The notes under the pieces: model-generated
What the model saw: the letters and a program-made list of their open reading frames with translations, nothing else
What the model was told of the DNA's origin: nothing
Databases searched by the model: none
In this document: positions 8,450 to 16,625 of the stretch, piece after piece
How positions within the stretch are numbered: position 1 is the stretch's first letter
How the letters are laid out: each line of letters opens with the position of its first letter
NCBI RefSeq assembly: GCF_018829635.1
Contig: NZ_JAHKKG010000005.1
Span: 496,001 to 560,000, forward strand
Length of the DNA: 64,000 nt
Direction: 5' to 3'
DNA from: Paractinoplanes bogorensis
GTDB lineage: Bacteria; Actinomycetota; Actinomycetes; Mycobacteriales; Micromonosporaceae
Program-made: the position numbers and the translations under genes

Positions 8450-10693
8450 ATTCTCGACAACGTTGACCCCTTCATCGGCACCGCGGCGACGGACCTGCCT
8501 CCCGCCCGCGGCCTCGCCGCCACCTGGTGGTTCCCGAAACCCCAGGTCGGCAACACGCACCCGGGCGCCACGGCGCCGCTGGGCATGGTGTCCGCGTGTG
8601 CCTACTCCGGGGCCTACCCGACCGGCTACGGGCGTTACACCAAGAACACCGAGGGCGTTCCCGAGACCATGTACGACCGGGTCCAGGCGTCCGGGTTCAC
8701 CCACTTCCAGCAGTCCGGCACCGGCGCCATCCGCAAGTACTACAACTACGTCCGGGTGACCCCGATGGTCCAGCCGCTCGACGACCTCGGGCAGAGCTGG
8801 GCCCTGCACGACGAGACGGCCGAGGCCGGCTACTACGCGGCCACCCTCGACACCGGCATCCGCAGCGAGATCACCGTCGGCGACAAGGTGGCCATCCACC
8901 GCTACACGTTCCCGGCCCACCGCAGCGCCCGCGTGGTCATCGACCTGTCCTGCGGCGGTCTGGCCACCGAGCTCGGCCGCACCATCCCGCTGCGCGCCCA
9001 GGTCGAGAGCATGGGCCACGGCACGGCCCAGGGCACGGTGGTCATGGAGGGCGTGCCGCTGTCGGTGTACGTCGAGGTCGACGGCCCCAACTGGCGGCAG
9101 ATGCTCTGGTACGACCGGCGCCTCATCGACGGCGGCACCCGGCTCGACTTCGACAGCATCCGGCAGACCAACCTGCGCCCCTTCGGCATGCTGTTCATGG
9201 GCTCGACCCGGCCCGGGCAGACGGTCGAGGTGCGGCTCGGGTTCTCCCTGCGCGGCCCCGAACAGGCCCGGGACAACCTCTATCGGGAGTGCAACGGCGA
9301 CCGTCCGGCCTTCACCGCCGTACGGGCGAAAACGCGGGCCAAGTGGCGCGAGCAGTTCGACAAGGTGCAGGTCGACGGCGGCACCGACGCCCGGCGCACG
9401 GTCCTCGGCACGTCGCTCTACCACGCGCTGATCAAGCCGTGCTTCGCCGACGACGAGAGCCCGTTCTGGCCCACCAGCGGCCCGTACGCGTTCGACGTCT
9501 GCACGATGTGGGACATTTACAAGACGCAGATCCCGCTGCTCTCCGCGCTGGTCCCCGACCGCGCCGCCGACCTGCTCGAATCGCTCATCCGGGTCTGCGA
9601 GGAAGAGGGCAACTTCCCGATCGGCTACCGGATGGCCCGCGGCGCCGACCGGTTCTTCCGCCAGGCCAGCTCGCTCGCGCACACCGCGATCGCCGACGCC
9701 CACGCCCTGGGCCGGGCCGGCATCGACTGGGCCTGGGCCCTGGTGCACATGGTCGACGACCTGCGGCGCATGTACGGCGAAGACTTCTACGAGCACGGCG
9801 TGGTCCACCCGATCACCCACACCCTCGACCTGGCGTACGCGTACCACTGCACCGCCCGGGTCGCCCGCGCCGTCGGCGACCGCCGCCTGGCCGCCGACCT
9901 CGAGGAACGCAGCCGCGGCTGGGTCAACGCGTTCGACCCGGTCACCGGCCTGCTGCGCGACTCCGAGTTCTACGAGGGCGGCAAGTGGAACTACTCGTTC
10001 CGCCTGCTCCACGACATGCGCGCCCGGATCGACCTGGCCGGCGGCGACCTCGCCTTCATCGGCAAACTCGACCGCTTCTTCGGCTACGGCGCCGAACCGG
10101 TCAAACAACCCGGCCGGCGTCCGCCCGCGGCCGAGATGGTGGCCGGCTACGCCCTCAAACGCTTCGAGGGCCTCAACAACGAACCCGACATGGAAGCCCC
10201 CTGGGCCTACCACTACGCGGGCCGCCCCGACCGTACGGCGCAGATCGTCCACTCGGCGCTGACCTGGCAGTTCGGCACCGGCCCGGGCGGCCTGCCCGGC
10301 AACGACGACTCGGGCGGGCTCTCCTCCTGGTACGTGTGGGCCTCCCTCGGCCTGTTCCCGGTCGCCGGCCAGCACCTGTTCCTGGTCAACGCGCCCGCCT
10401 TCGAACGCGCGGCCATCCAGGTCCCCGACGGCGAATTCGTCATCGAGACCAGCGGCCACCGCGCGACCCCGATCGGCGTCGACGGCATCGACCGCGAACC
10501 GCCGCCCCTGTTCGTCCAGAGCGCCACCCTGAACGGCAAACCCCTGCACGCCACCCACCTGAGCGCCACGGACGTGCACCGTGGCGGCCGGTTGCACCTG
10601 CGGCTGGGCCCGGAGCCGTCGAGCTGGGGAACAAGCGGCGGCACCCGGCCGCCCTCCCTGTCCGATCCCGCCCACCCGGAGGAAGCACGTTGA
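8450..10693 (+). CDS. GH92 family alpha-mannosidase, apparent ATT start
   Basis: This is a glycoside hydrolase family 92 protein, probably a calcium-dependent exo-alpha-1,2-mannosidase. Family signatures include VDPFIGT at the N-terminus, PQVGNTHPGA, PLGMVSACAYSGAYPTGYG, TMWDIYKTQIP, NNEPDMEAPW and GLPGNDDSGGLSSWYVWA near the C-terminus. The conserved N-terminus begins some 45 codons before the first ATG (8585), and there is no ATG, GTG or TTG between the in-frame stop at 8438-8440 and 8585. An ATT at 8450 with TAGCGT 6 bases upstream gives a 747-residue protein starting at the right place. The alternative is a TTG at 8407 with a good GGAG site followed by a frameshift. No signal peptide is visible, so it may act inside the cell. 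TTGA overlap couples it to the glycosyltransferase. Confidence 0.85.
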   Translation: MLDNVDPFIGTAATDLPPARGLAATWWFPKPQVGNTHPGATAPLGMVSACAYSGAYPTGYGRYTKNTEGVPETMYDRVQASGFTHFQQSGTGAIRKYYNYVRVTPMVQPLDDLGQSWALHDETAEAGYYAATLDTGIRSEITVGDKVAIHRYTFPAHRSARVVIDLSCGGLATELGRTIPLRAQVESMGHGTAQGTVVMEGVPLSVYVEVDGPNWRQMLWYDRRLIDGGTRLDFDSIRQTNLRPFGMLFMGSTRPGQTVEVRLGFSLRGPEQARDNLYRECNGDRPAFTAVRAKTRAKWREQFDKVQVDGGTDARRTVLGTSLYHALIKPCFADDESPFWPTSGPYAFDVCTMWDIYKTQIPLLSALVPDRAADLLESLIRVCEEEGNFPIGYRMARGADRFFRQASSLAHTAIADAHALGRAGIDWAWALVHMVDDLRRMYGEDFYEHGVVHPITHTLDLAYAYHCTARVARAVGDRRLAADLEERSRGWVNAFDPVTGLLRDSEFYEGGKWNYSFRLLHDMRARIDLAGGDLAFIGKLDRFFGYGAEPVKQPGRRPPAAEMVAGYALKRFEGLNNEPDMEAPWAYHYAGRPDRTAQIVHSALTWQFGTGPGGLPGNDDSGGLSSWYVWASLGLFPVAGQHLFLVNAPAFERAAIQVPDGEFVIETSGHRATPIGVDGIDREPPPLFVQSATLNGKPLHATHLSATDVHRGGRLHLRLGPEPSSWGTSGGTRPPSLSDPAHPEEAR

Positions 10694-11937
10694 ACAAGCC
10701 CGACCGTCGTCTCGTCATCGTGGTCCGCGCGGACCCGGTGATCTGCGGCCACTCCGGCGAGGCCCGCAACCTCGCCGAGGTCGCGCTCACCCGCGGATTC
10801 ACCGACGTCCGCCTGCTCACCTGGCCCATCCCGGTGCTCCAGGCGGCGGGACTGCCCCTCAAACCGCTCGACCGCCTGCTCCCGTACAGCGAAGGAATCA
10901 CGGTCGAACGCCCCGAAGCGGTCGGCGACTACCGCGTGCCCGACGGCCGCCACCTGGCCGGCCTGACCGGGCGCCTGGTCGAGCTGCTGGCCGAACCGAT
11001 CCCCACGGTCTGCCTGTCGATGTACACGGTCCCGCACACCACAGTGGTGGTCGACGCGGTGACGTCGGCGAAAGCGGCCGGCCTGAACCCCGACGTGCAC
11101 ACCATCGCCAAGGCGGTCGGCTCGGACGTCACCAACGTCATCCGCCAGTGCCTGCGCGAGGGCCGCTTCGGAGCGGCGACGGTGCTGTTCACGACGTTCC
11201 TGGCCAACGACGAAGTGGTAGCGGTCTCCGAGTACACCAAGGACGAGATCATCGCGTCGGCGATCGAGGTGGACGCGGCCTGCGGCACAAAGTTCGCGGC
11301 CCAGTGCCGCGAACGGGTCACGGTCAGCTACCCGCCGATCGACTCGTCGGCCTACCTCGACCTCGACCCGGCCGATGTGGACGCGGCACTGGCCCGGCGA
11401 GGACTGGAAAGAGACGGGTACATCCTGTTTTTGTCCCGGGTGGCGCGGGCCAAGGGCATCTACGACCTGATCATCGCGTACGGGCAGATGCAGAGCCGGG
11501 ACAACGTGAAGCTCGTGGTCGCGGGCACCGGGCCGGCACTGGAACACGTGCAGGCGATGGCCAAGGAGGACGACCGGATCATCTTCCTGACCGACGTGGA
11601 CGACGAGGAGAAGCCGCTCCTGATGCGCGGCTGCGCTGCTTACGCGCTGCCGACAAAGCCGGAGCCGGATTTCGTGGAGACGTTCGGGATCGCGCTGGCC
11701 GAAAAAATGCTGGCCGGCGGCGGCCCGGTGATCACAACTCTCACGGGTGGCACAGGCGAGGCGGTCGGCGATACTGCGATCATCGTCGAGCCTGGCGATA
11801 TTCACGCCCTGGCCTCGGCGCTCGATCACGCTGTGCTTTCGATGACAGCCTCGGAGAAATCGGCGATGGCTGCTCGGGCTCTGGCCAAGGCCATGGAGTT
11901 TGATCGGGTGGCGGTGTTCGAGTCTCTGCTTGGCTGA
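10690..11937 (+). CDS. GT4-family glycosyltransferase
   Basis: The 415-residue protein starts with TTG at 10690, overlapping the GH92 stop as TTGA, with GGAGGAAG just upstream. It has a GT-B layout. The N-terminal half carries GHSGEARNLAEVAL, and the C-terminal Rossmann half carries LFLSRVARAKGIYDLI, LVVAGTGP and a retaining-GT ETFGIALAE (E-x7-E) motif at ~residue 337. The N-terminal GH.GEA.NLAEVA block is unlike common trehalose or sucrose synthases, so acceptor and donor are not assigned. Pairing with an alpha-mannosidase suggests turnover or remodelling of a mannose-containing glycan or glycolipid. That is inference from context. Confidence 0.85.
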   Translation: MNKPDRRLVIVVRADPVICGHSGEARNLAEVALTRGFTDVRLLTWPIPVLQAAGLPLKPLDRLLPYSEGITVERPEAVGDYRVPDGRHLAGLTGRLVELLAEPIPTVCLSMYTVPHTTVVVDAVTSAKAAGLNPDVHTIAKAVGSDVTNVIRQCLREGRFGAATVLFTTFLANDEVVAVSEYTKDEIIASAIEVDAACGTKFAAQCRERVTVSYPPIDSSAYLDLDPADVDAALARRGLERDGYILFLSRVARAKGIYDLIIAYGQMQSRDNVKLVVAGTGPALEHVQAMAKEDDRIIFLTDVDDEEKPLLMRGCAAYALPTKPEPDFVETFGIALAEKMLAGGGPVITTLTGGTGEAVGDTAIIVEPGDIHALASALDHAVLSMTASEKSAMAARALAKAMEFDRVAVFESLLG

Positions 11938-11957
11938 CGATTTGGTTGCGCTTTGAC

Positions 11958-12029
11958 GGTCGGGGGCCGGGGTGACCACGCTGGGCGGTGAGGCATTTAT
12001 GCCCTGCGTGGTCACCCCGGCCCCCGACC
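11958..12029. repeat. Perfect 23-base inverted repeat with nested inner hairpin
   Basis: Bases 11958-11980 are the exact reverse complement of 12007-12029. The 26-base loop contains a second small hairpin, GGCAT-TT-ATGCC. It sits 20 bases after the stop of the glycosyltransferase and could terminate transcription, although it has no T-tract. Confidence 0.85.
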
Positions 12030-12300
12030 TTGCATGGGAATCCGTGACGGCCAGGACTTTGGTCGCCGGTCTGCATGCGGATGTCTGGGCTGGGCTTCCC
12101 CCCATCACCCTGGGTGGTCTGGCTCCGCGCCGGTCGTTCCGGGCGTCGTTCTCACCCAGGCCGGGCTTTGTGGTGGGTCGTGCGGACGTACCTCGCCGGT
12201 TGCGGTTGGCGCTTCGCGCCTTGCGTCTTCGCTTCGCTCGGGAAGGGCGACGATTCGGTGTCGGCTGGGGTGGGGAGAGGCGCCGCGATGGGTGGGGGGT

Positions 12301-12432
12301 TGCCTGTTGTGGTTGCTCTGAATGAGTCGCGTGCGGTTGGTGGTTGCCTGTTGTGGTTGCGGTGAGTGAGCCGCGTGCGGTGGTGGGTGGCCTGTTGTGG
12401 TTGCGCTTGGTGGGCTGAATGCGGTTGGGGCG
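12301..12432. repeat. Three imperfect 44-base tandem repeats
   Basis: Units start at 12301, 12345 and 12389. Each begins with (T/G)GCCTGTTGTGGTTGC and later carries a G(C/A)GT(G)CGGT-like block. The first two units differ at only a few positions; the third is more diverged. There are no spacers between units, so this is not a CRISPR. Confidence 0.75.
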
Positions 12433-12472
12433 GGGAGAACGGCTTCTGGTTCTTCTTCTCTCACGGGCCCCT

Positions 12473-12606
12473 GGTTTGGGGGATCTCCGGGCGACGGCAG
12501 CCTCGGCCCATCGTGCAGGAGGGGAGGGCGCAACCGGGGTTTGGTTGCGCCCTCCCCTCCTGTGCGATTCGCTCTCGGCCGCCGTTGTTCGGAGATCCCC
12601 CAAACC
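12473..12606. repeat. Nested inverted repeat (17-base outer arms, 20-base inner arms)
   Basis: The outer arms are 12473-12489 and 12590-12606, with sequence GGTTTGGGGGATCTCCG and its exact complement. The inner arms are 12516-12535 and 12543-12562, starting CAGGAGGGGAGGG, also exact, around a 7-base loop. The whole can fold into a long cruciform or RNA hairpin. It could be a bidirectional terminator or a degenerate mobile-element end; no transposase is present. Confidence 0.8.
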
Positions 12607-12716
12607 CCCACCGTCACCATCGTCAGCCAGATCTCCAGCGATGGCCGGGGTCTGGGGCGGAGCCCCAGGGTCTGTCAGCGCTTCGCGCAGCACGCCCCCG
12701 CTGAGAACCGGCCGAT

Positions 12717-13127
12717 CTACCAGGTGCGCCATTCGTCGGTTAAATCGCTGCGGGCCACGTTGTGGCGTGCTGACAGAGCGTCCAGGTCGATGTTGGCTGC
12801 GGTGAGCGTCTGGTCGATATACGAGCACAGCCTCGTCCGGCCCTCGGTGGCGATAGCGTCCTGCTCGTAGCCGTCGTTGATGGCATTGAGCTGCAGGACA
12901 GTTTCCTGGATCAGGAGCAGGACGTCGTCGTCCGGTCGGCCGTCCAGCTGGGATGCGCGGGTCTCGAGCTCGTCGAAGACCTCGTCCAAGCGCTGCAACA
13001 GGTCAGGTGGATACAGCTCTGCGGTGACGGCGAATTCGGCGTCCAGATCGCCCTGCGCGACCAATTCGGCTTCCTCGGCGATGCTTTCGCGCCACTCTTC
13101 CGTCGGCCTGACAACCCGTGCCATCAC
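12717..13127 (-). CDS. Small acidic helical protein, DUF5713-like
   Basis: This is a 136-residue acidic, helical protein with a Pro-Pro turn (LYPPDLLQRLDEVFDELE), a conserved-looking LNAINDGYEQDAIATEGR segment and the ending DLTDEWRTW. The arrangement resembles the DUF5713 family as I remember it, which is sometimes found near toxin or immunity genes; I would want a profile search. GTG at 13127 has TACGGT 6 bases upstream, consistent with a leaderless start. ATG at 13124 is the alternative. It is divergent from the APH-family gene with only 30 bases between them. Confidence 0.65.
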   Translation of the reverse strand: MMARVVRPTEEWRESIAEEAELVAQGDLDAEFAVTAELYPPDLLQRLDEVFDELETRASQLDGRPDDDVLLLIQETVLQLNAINDGYEQDAIATEGRTRLCSYIDQTLTAANIDLDALSARHNVARSDLTDEWRTW

Positions 13128-13157
13128 CTGATCACCGTATCCAGCGTCGGTGGCAGG

Positions 13158-14048
13158 ATGCGGAGGGTGGAAGCTGCCGTCCGGGTCGGGGTCGAGTGGG
13201 CTGAGTCGGTCTGGCCGCGGCGGGTTGTCGAGGCTCGGGTCCTGGTCGGCGGGTGGACGTCGACCTTGGTCGGGCTGACCGGGGAGGACGGCGCGCAGGC
13301 AGTCCTCCGGCTGATGACCAAGGAACCTTGGCGGCGGCATGCTGCTGGGCTGCTCGAGCGGGAGTCGGCGGTGCAGAAGGAGTTGGCCGGGTCGCTGATT
13401 CCGGCTCCTCGGAGCATCGCCCTTGATACGGCGGGGGCTCGGGCCGGGGCGCCGGCACACCTGATGACGCGGCTTCCGGGGCGGCTGTGCCTCGACGATG
13501 CCACGGACGGCGTGCTTGCCGTGCTGGCGGGTGCTCTGGCCGACATCCATCGCTTCGTGCCGGAGGGGAGCCGGCCGCGGGACTACCAGTCGTGGGCGCC
13601 GATGGGTAAACGGGTGGTTCCCGGGTGGGCGAAACGGCCGGAGCTCTGGAACGGGGCGTTTGCGCTGTTGGGGCGGGCCGCTCCGGCGTACGAGGGAACG
13701 TTCTTGCATCGGGACTTTCATCTCGGGAACGTTCTGTGGTCTCAGGGGAGGGTCACCGGCGTGGTCGACTGGGTGGAGACGTCGTGGGGGCCGGCTGCGC
13801 TGGACGTCGCGCATGCCGCGACCTACCTGGCCATGCTGCACGGGGCGGAGGCGGCAGCACGCTTCACACGTGCTTACGGCCCGCATGACGAACACGAATA
13901 CTGGAGCGTCATGGACATCGTCGGCTACCTCCCCGACCCGGTCAAAGTGGCCGGACCGTGGCGTGATGCCGGCCTGGACGTCGGTGACGACCTGGCCCGT
14001 GGACGCCTCGAGGAGTATCTCGCCCAGGTACTTTCCATGGGATCGTGA
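13158..14048 (+). CDS. Aminoglycoside phosphotransferase (APH)-family kinase-like protein
   Basis: The 296-residue protein has the APH/choline-kinase fold. It shows the Brenner motif FLHRDFHLGNVLW (~residues 182-194) and the metal-binding GVVDWVETSWGP (~199-210). The N-terminal nucleotide loop is weak. Members phosphorylate aminoglycosides, macrolides or small metabolites, and nothing here identifies the substrate. The start at 13158 (ATG) lacks a strong ribosome site; an in-frame GTG at 13167 is possible. The stop overlaps the next gene as GTGA, so it is coupled to the truncated SUKH-like gene and the P450. Confidence 0.8.
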   Translation: MRRVEAAVRVGVEWAESVWPRRVVEARVLVGGWTSTLVGLTGEDGAQAVLRLMTKEPWRRHAAGLLERESAVQKELAGSLIPAPRSIALDTAGARAGAPAHLMTRLPGRLCLDDATDGVLAVLAGALADIHRFVPEGSRPRDYQSWAPMGKRVVPGWAKRPELWNGAFALLGRAAPAYEGTFLHRDFHLGNVLWSQGRVTGVVDWVETSWGPAALDVAHAATYLAMLHGAEAAARFTRAYGPHDEHEYWSVMDIVGYLPDPVKVAGPWRDAGLDVGDDLARGRLEEYLAQVLSMGS

Positions 14049-14308
14049 TCGCCGTGGACACGGGGTGGATCGAGCGGTGGCGGGCCGCTGCTGCCCGGCT
14101 GGTGGACGGGTTCGAGGCTCGGCACGGGTTTGCGCCGGCGGAGCACGAGGTCAGCGGACCGGCGACCGGGGCTGAGCTCGCGGGGTTGACCGATGACCTG
14201 GTGACCTTCTACCGCGTGGTGGCCGGGGTGCGGCTGCCCGACGTCGGCAACGGCTACTGGATTCGACGGCCCGGAGACGATTCGGGGCGCGAGGCGGAGG
14301 CGGCGTGA
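14045..14308 (+). CDS. Truncated SMI1/KNR4 (SUKH)-like protein
   Basis: This 87-residue product starts with GTG overlapping the APH stop. Its middle, LTDDLVTFYRVVAGVRLPDVGNGYWI, resembles the N-terminal third of actinobacterial SMI1/KNR4 (SUKH) proteins, which usually run to ~180 residues and often act as immunity proteins. After ~residue 75 the homology stops and an RRPGDDSGREAEAA tail leads straight into the P450, whose GTG overlaps the stop. It looks like a gene cut by a deletion at ~14270 that preserved coupling. The family call is tentative. Confidence 0.5.
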   Translation: MIAVDTGWIERWRAAAARLVDGFEARHGFAPAEHEVSGPATGAELAGLTDDLVTFYRVVAGVRLPDVGNGYWIRRPGDDSGREAEAA

Positions 14309-15450
14309 CGATCGACTTTGCCGCGCCGGGGTTCATTCAGGATCCGTATCCGGGGCTGGCCGAGCTGCGGGCGAGCGGCGAAGTGACCTGGCACGAGGGA
14401 ACCGGGCAGTACCTGGCGGCCAGTCACGCGGCGGCCAGTGCGGTGTTGCGGGACCGGCGGCTCGGGCGGTTCTGGGTCGATCGGGAACCGGCCGACGTGT
14501 ACGAGCCGTTCAACCTGCTGCACCGCAACCAGATGATGGAGAACGAGCCGCCGGTGCACACGCGGCTGCGGTCGCTGGTGGCCAAGGCGTTCGGGCGGGG
14601 CCACGTGGATCGGTTGCGGCCGGCCGTGGGCGCGGAGGCGCAGCGGCTCGTTGCGGAGACGGGTAAGACGTTCGACCTGCTGACGGAAGTGGCCGAACCG
14701 CTGGCGGTCACGGTGATCGCGGAGCTGCTCGGCGTGCCCGTGGAGGACCGGAGCAAGCTGCGGCCCTGGTCGGCGGCGATCGTGCGGATGTACGAGGTGG
14801 AGCGCAGCGCCGAGACGGAGACCAGGGCGCTCGAGGCGTGTCGCGAGTTCGCGGACTATCTGCGGGACCTGGCTCGCCGCCGTACGGAGGAACCGCGCGA
14901 CGACCTGATCAGCCATCTCGTGGCGGTCGGCGACCTCACGCCGGACGAGCTTGTCGCGTCGGCGATTCTGCTGCTCAACGCGGGTCACGAGGCGTCGGTG
15001 AACGCGCTCGGCGGGGGCATGGTCGCGCTGCTGCGCCATCCCGGGCAACTCGTGCGGGCGAAGGCCGACAAAGCCACGGCGGCCGAGGAGATGATCCGGT
15101 ACGACTCCCCGCTGCAGATGTTCGTCCGGACGGCGGCGCACGACGTGGTGATCGCGGGCCGGAAGATCGAGGCCGGCGCCAGGATCGCGGCGCTGCTCGG
15201 GGCGGCCAACCGGGACCCGGAGGTGTTCGCCGAGCCGGACACGTTCGATGCGGGACGCGACCCCAACCCGCACCTCGGGTTCGGGGCCGGCCTGCACTTC
15301 TGCCTGGGAGCGCCGCTGGCCCGCATCGAGTTGCGGGCCGCCCTGAACGCCTTGCTGCCGCTGAACCTGGAACTGGCCGCCGAGCCGGTCAACCGGCCGA
15401 CCTTCGTGCTCCGTGGCTATGAAGAAGTGCGGATCGGCAGGGTCGAGTAG
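14305..15450 (+). CDS. Cytochrome P450
   Basis: The 381-residue soluble bacterial P450 starts with GTG overlapping the preceding stop. Motifs present are the I-helix LLLNAGHEASVNAL (~residues 222-235), the K-helix EEMIRYDSP (ExxR) and the heme-binding FGAGLHFCLGAPLAR (~330-344) with the cysteine ligand. The I-helix has AGHEA rather than AGxET, so the usual Thr is replaced by Ala; this occurs in some P450s with altered oxygen activation. Substrate is unknown and no ferredoxin is adjacent. Its last 34 bases overlap the convergent second P450. Confidence 0.93.
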   Translation: MTIDFAAPGFIQDPYPGLAELRASGEVTWHEGTGQYLAASHAAASAVLRDRRLGRFWVDREPADVYEPFNLLHRNQMMENEPPVHTRLRSLVAKAFGRGHVDRLRPAVGAEAQRLVAETGKTFDLLTEVAEPLAVTVIAELLGVPVEDRSKLRPWSAAIVRMYEVERSAETETRALEACREFADYLRDLARRRTEEPRDDLISHLVAVGDLTPDELVASAILLLNAGHEASVNALGGGMVALLRHPGQLVRAKADKATAAEEMIRYDSPLQMFVRTAAHDVVIAGRKIEAGARIAALLGAANRDPEVFAEPDTFDAGRDPNPHLGFGAGLHFCLGAPLARIELRAALNALLPLNLELAAEPVNRPTFVLRGYEEVRIGRVE

Positions 15451-16625
15451 CCACGCAGCACGAGACGGTCACGGCGTACGGGATCGCCGTTGAGGGCCAG
15501 CCGGGGCAGCATGGTCAGCAGCAGCGGGAACGCCACCTGCGCCTCCATCCGCGCCAGGGGAGAGCCGAGGCAGTAGTGCGCGCCCCCGCCGAACGACACC
15601 GGCTGGATGGTCGGGCGGTCGGGGTCGAAGCGGTGCGGGTCGGGATAGCGCTCGGGGTCACGGTTGGCCGCGCCGAGCAGCATCGTCACCCCGGAACCGG
15701 GAGCCACCGTGACGCCGTCGCCCAGGTCGAGCGGCTCGGTCGCGAAGCGGGACGTCAGCTGCACGGGGGAGTCGTACCGGAGGATCTCTTCCACAAAACT
15801 GGAGGCCAGCGTGGCGTCGGCGCGCAACCGGTCCGCCTCGGCGGGGTGGTCGAGGAGCAGCCGCAGGCCGATGCCGAGCAGGTTGGCCGTGGTCTCGAAG
15901 CCGGCGACCAGCAGCAGCACCAGGTTGGCCAGCATCTCTTCGCCGGTCAGGGCGCCCGCCTCGACGAGGGCCGTGGTCAGGTCTTCCTGGGGTGAATGCT
16001 GACGTGCGGCGATCAGGCCCACGAAGTAGTCCTCGAGGTCGCGGCCGGCCACGTCGGCCAGGCGCATCTCCTCGTCGGTGCTGATCGGCTCGAGGACGAC
16101 GGTGAGGTCGTGGGCGCGCTGCCGGAACCACGGGCGGTCGGCCGCGGGCACGCCGAGCAGGGCGCAGATCACGCCGACCGGCAGTGGATAGGCGAAGGCG
16201 GTCATGTAGTCGGCCTCGGACGGCATCGCCTCGACCAGATCCTCGACCTGGCCGGCGATCACGTCGCGCATGGCGGCGATGCGGCGCGGCGTGAAGGTGG
16301 CCGCGGCGGCCCGGCGCACCCGGGTGTGGTCGGGCGGGTTGGACTGCAGCATGGACAGCACCACCGAGGCGACCCCGCGGTTCTCCCGCCACGTGGGCCA
16401 GAACTCGTCGTAGTTGCGGGTGTCGGCCACCCGTACGGTGGGCTCGCGCAGCAGCCGGTTCACCAGGGCGTGACTGGTCACGAAGACACCCTGCTCGGGG
16501 ACGGCGATCGCCGGCGCATGGGCCCGGATCGCGTCGTAGGCCGGGTACGGGTCGTCGCGGCCCTCGGCCGTGAACAGGGAACCGATCGCCGTCAGATAGT
16601 CCATCCGACCATGATGGCCGGTCAC
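15417..16625 (-). CDS. Cytochrome P450
   Basis: This is a second soluble P450, 402 residues from GTG at 16625, which overlaps the protease stop as GTGA. An ATG at 16604 would give 395 residues. It has the canonical I-helix LLVAGFETTANLL (AGxET), K-helix EEILRYDSP and heme loop FGGGAHYCLGSPLARME. The C-terminus, VLRGYSTLPIRTSS, parallels VLRGYEEVRIGRVE of the other P450, so the two are related though well diverged. The likely role is oxidation of a small secondary metabolite or xenobiotic; this is inference. Confidence 0.92.
   Translation of the reverse strand: MTGHHGRMDYLTAIGSLFTAEGRDDPYPAYDAIRAHAPAIAVPEQGVFVTSHALVNRLLREPTVRVADTRNYDEFWPTWRENRGVASVVLSMLQSNPPDHTRVRRAAAATFTPRRIAAMRDVIAGQVEDLVEAMPSEADYMTAFAYPLPVGVICALLGVPAADRPWFRQRAHDLTVVLEPISTDEEMRLADVAGRDLEDYFVGLIAARQHSPQEDLTTALVEAGALTGEEMLANLVLLLVAGFETTANLLGIGLRLLLDHPAEADRLRADATLASSFVEEILRYDSPVQLTSRFATEPLDLGDGVTVAPGSGVTMLLGAANRDPERYPDPHRFDPDRPTIQPVSFGGGAHYCLGSPLARMEAQVAFPLLLTMLPRLALNGDPVRRDRLVLRGYSTLPIRTSS

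Larger units (their letters stand above)
11938..12716. other. 779-base repeat-rich non-coding region
   Basis: No open frame here resembles a protein or has a ribosome site. The region is G/T-rich on the plus strand and holds a long perfect inverted repeat (11958-12029), three 44-base imperfect tandem repeats (12301-12432), a nested inverted repeat (12473-12606) and a small CTGGGGC/GCCCCAG hairpin (12652-12668). It separates the glycan genes from the accessory block and lies at the converging ends of the genes on either side, so the hairpins may act as terminators. Confidence 0.7.

Noticed and set aside
8402..10675. Minus-strand open frame of ~757 codons over the GH92 gene
   Set aside because: It is an antisense shadow typical of high-G+C DNA; the plus strand has clear GH92 motifs.
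12301..12432. Tandem repeats as a CRISPR array
   Set aside because: Units are contiguous without spacers, diverged, and no cas genes are near.
12473..12606. Insertion sequence bounded by inverted repeats
   Set aside because: The space between the arms has no transposase, and no target-site duplication is visible.
10213..12828. Long minus-strand open frame of ~870 codons
   Set aside because: It is antisense to the GH92 and GT4 genes and then runs through the repeat region; its composition is that of a shadow frame.
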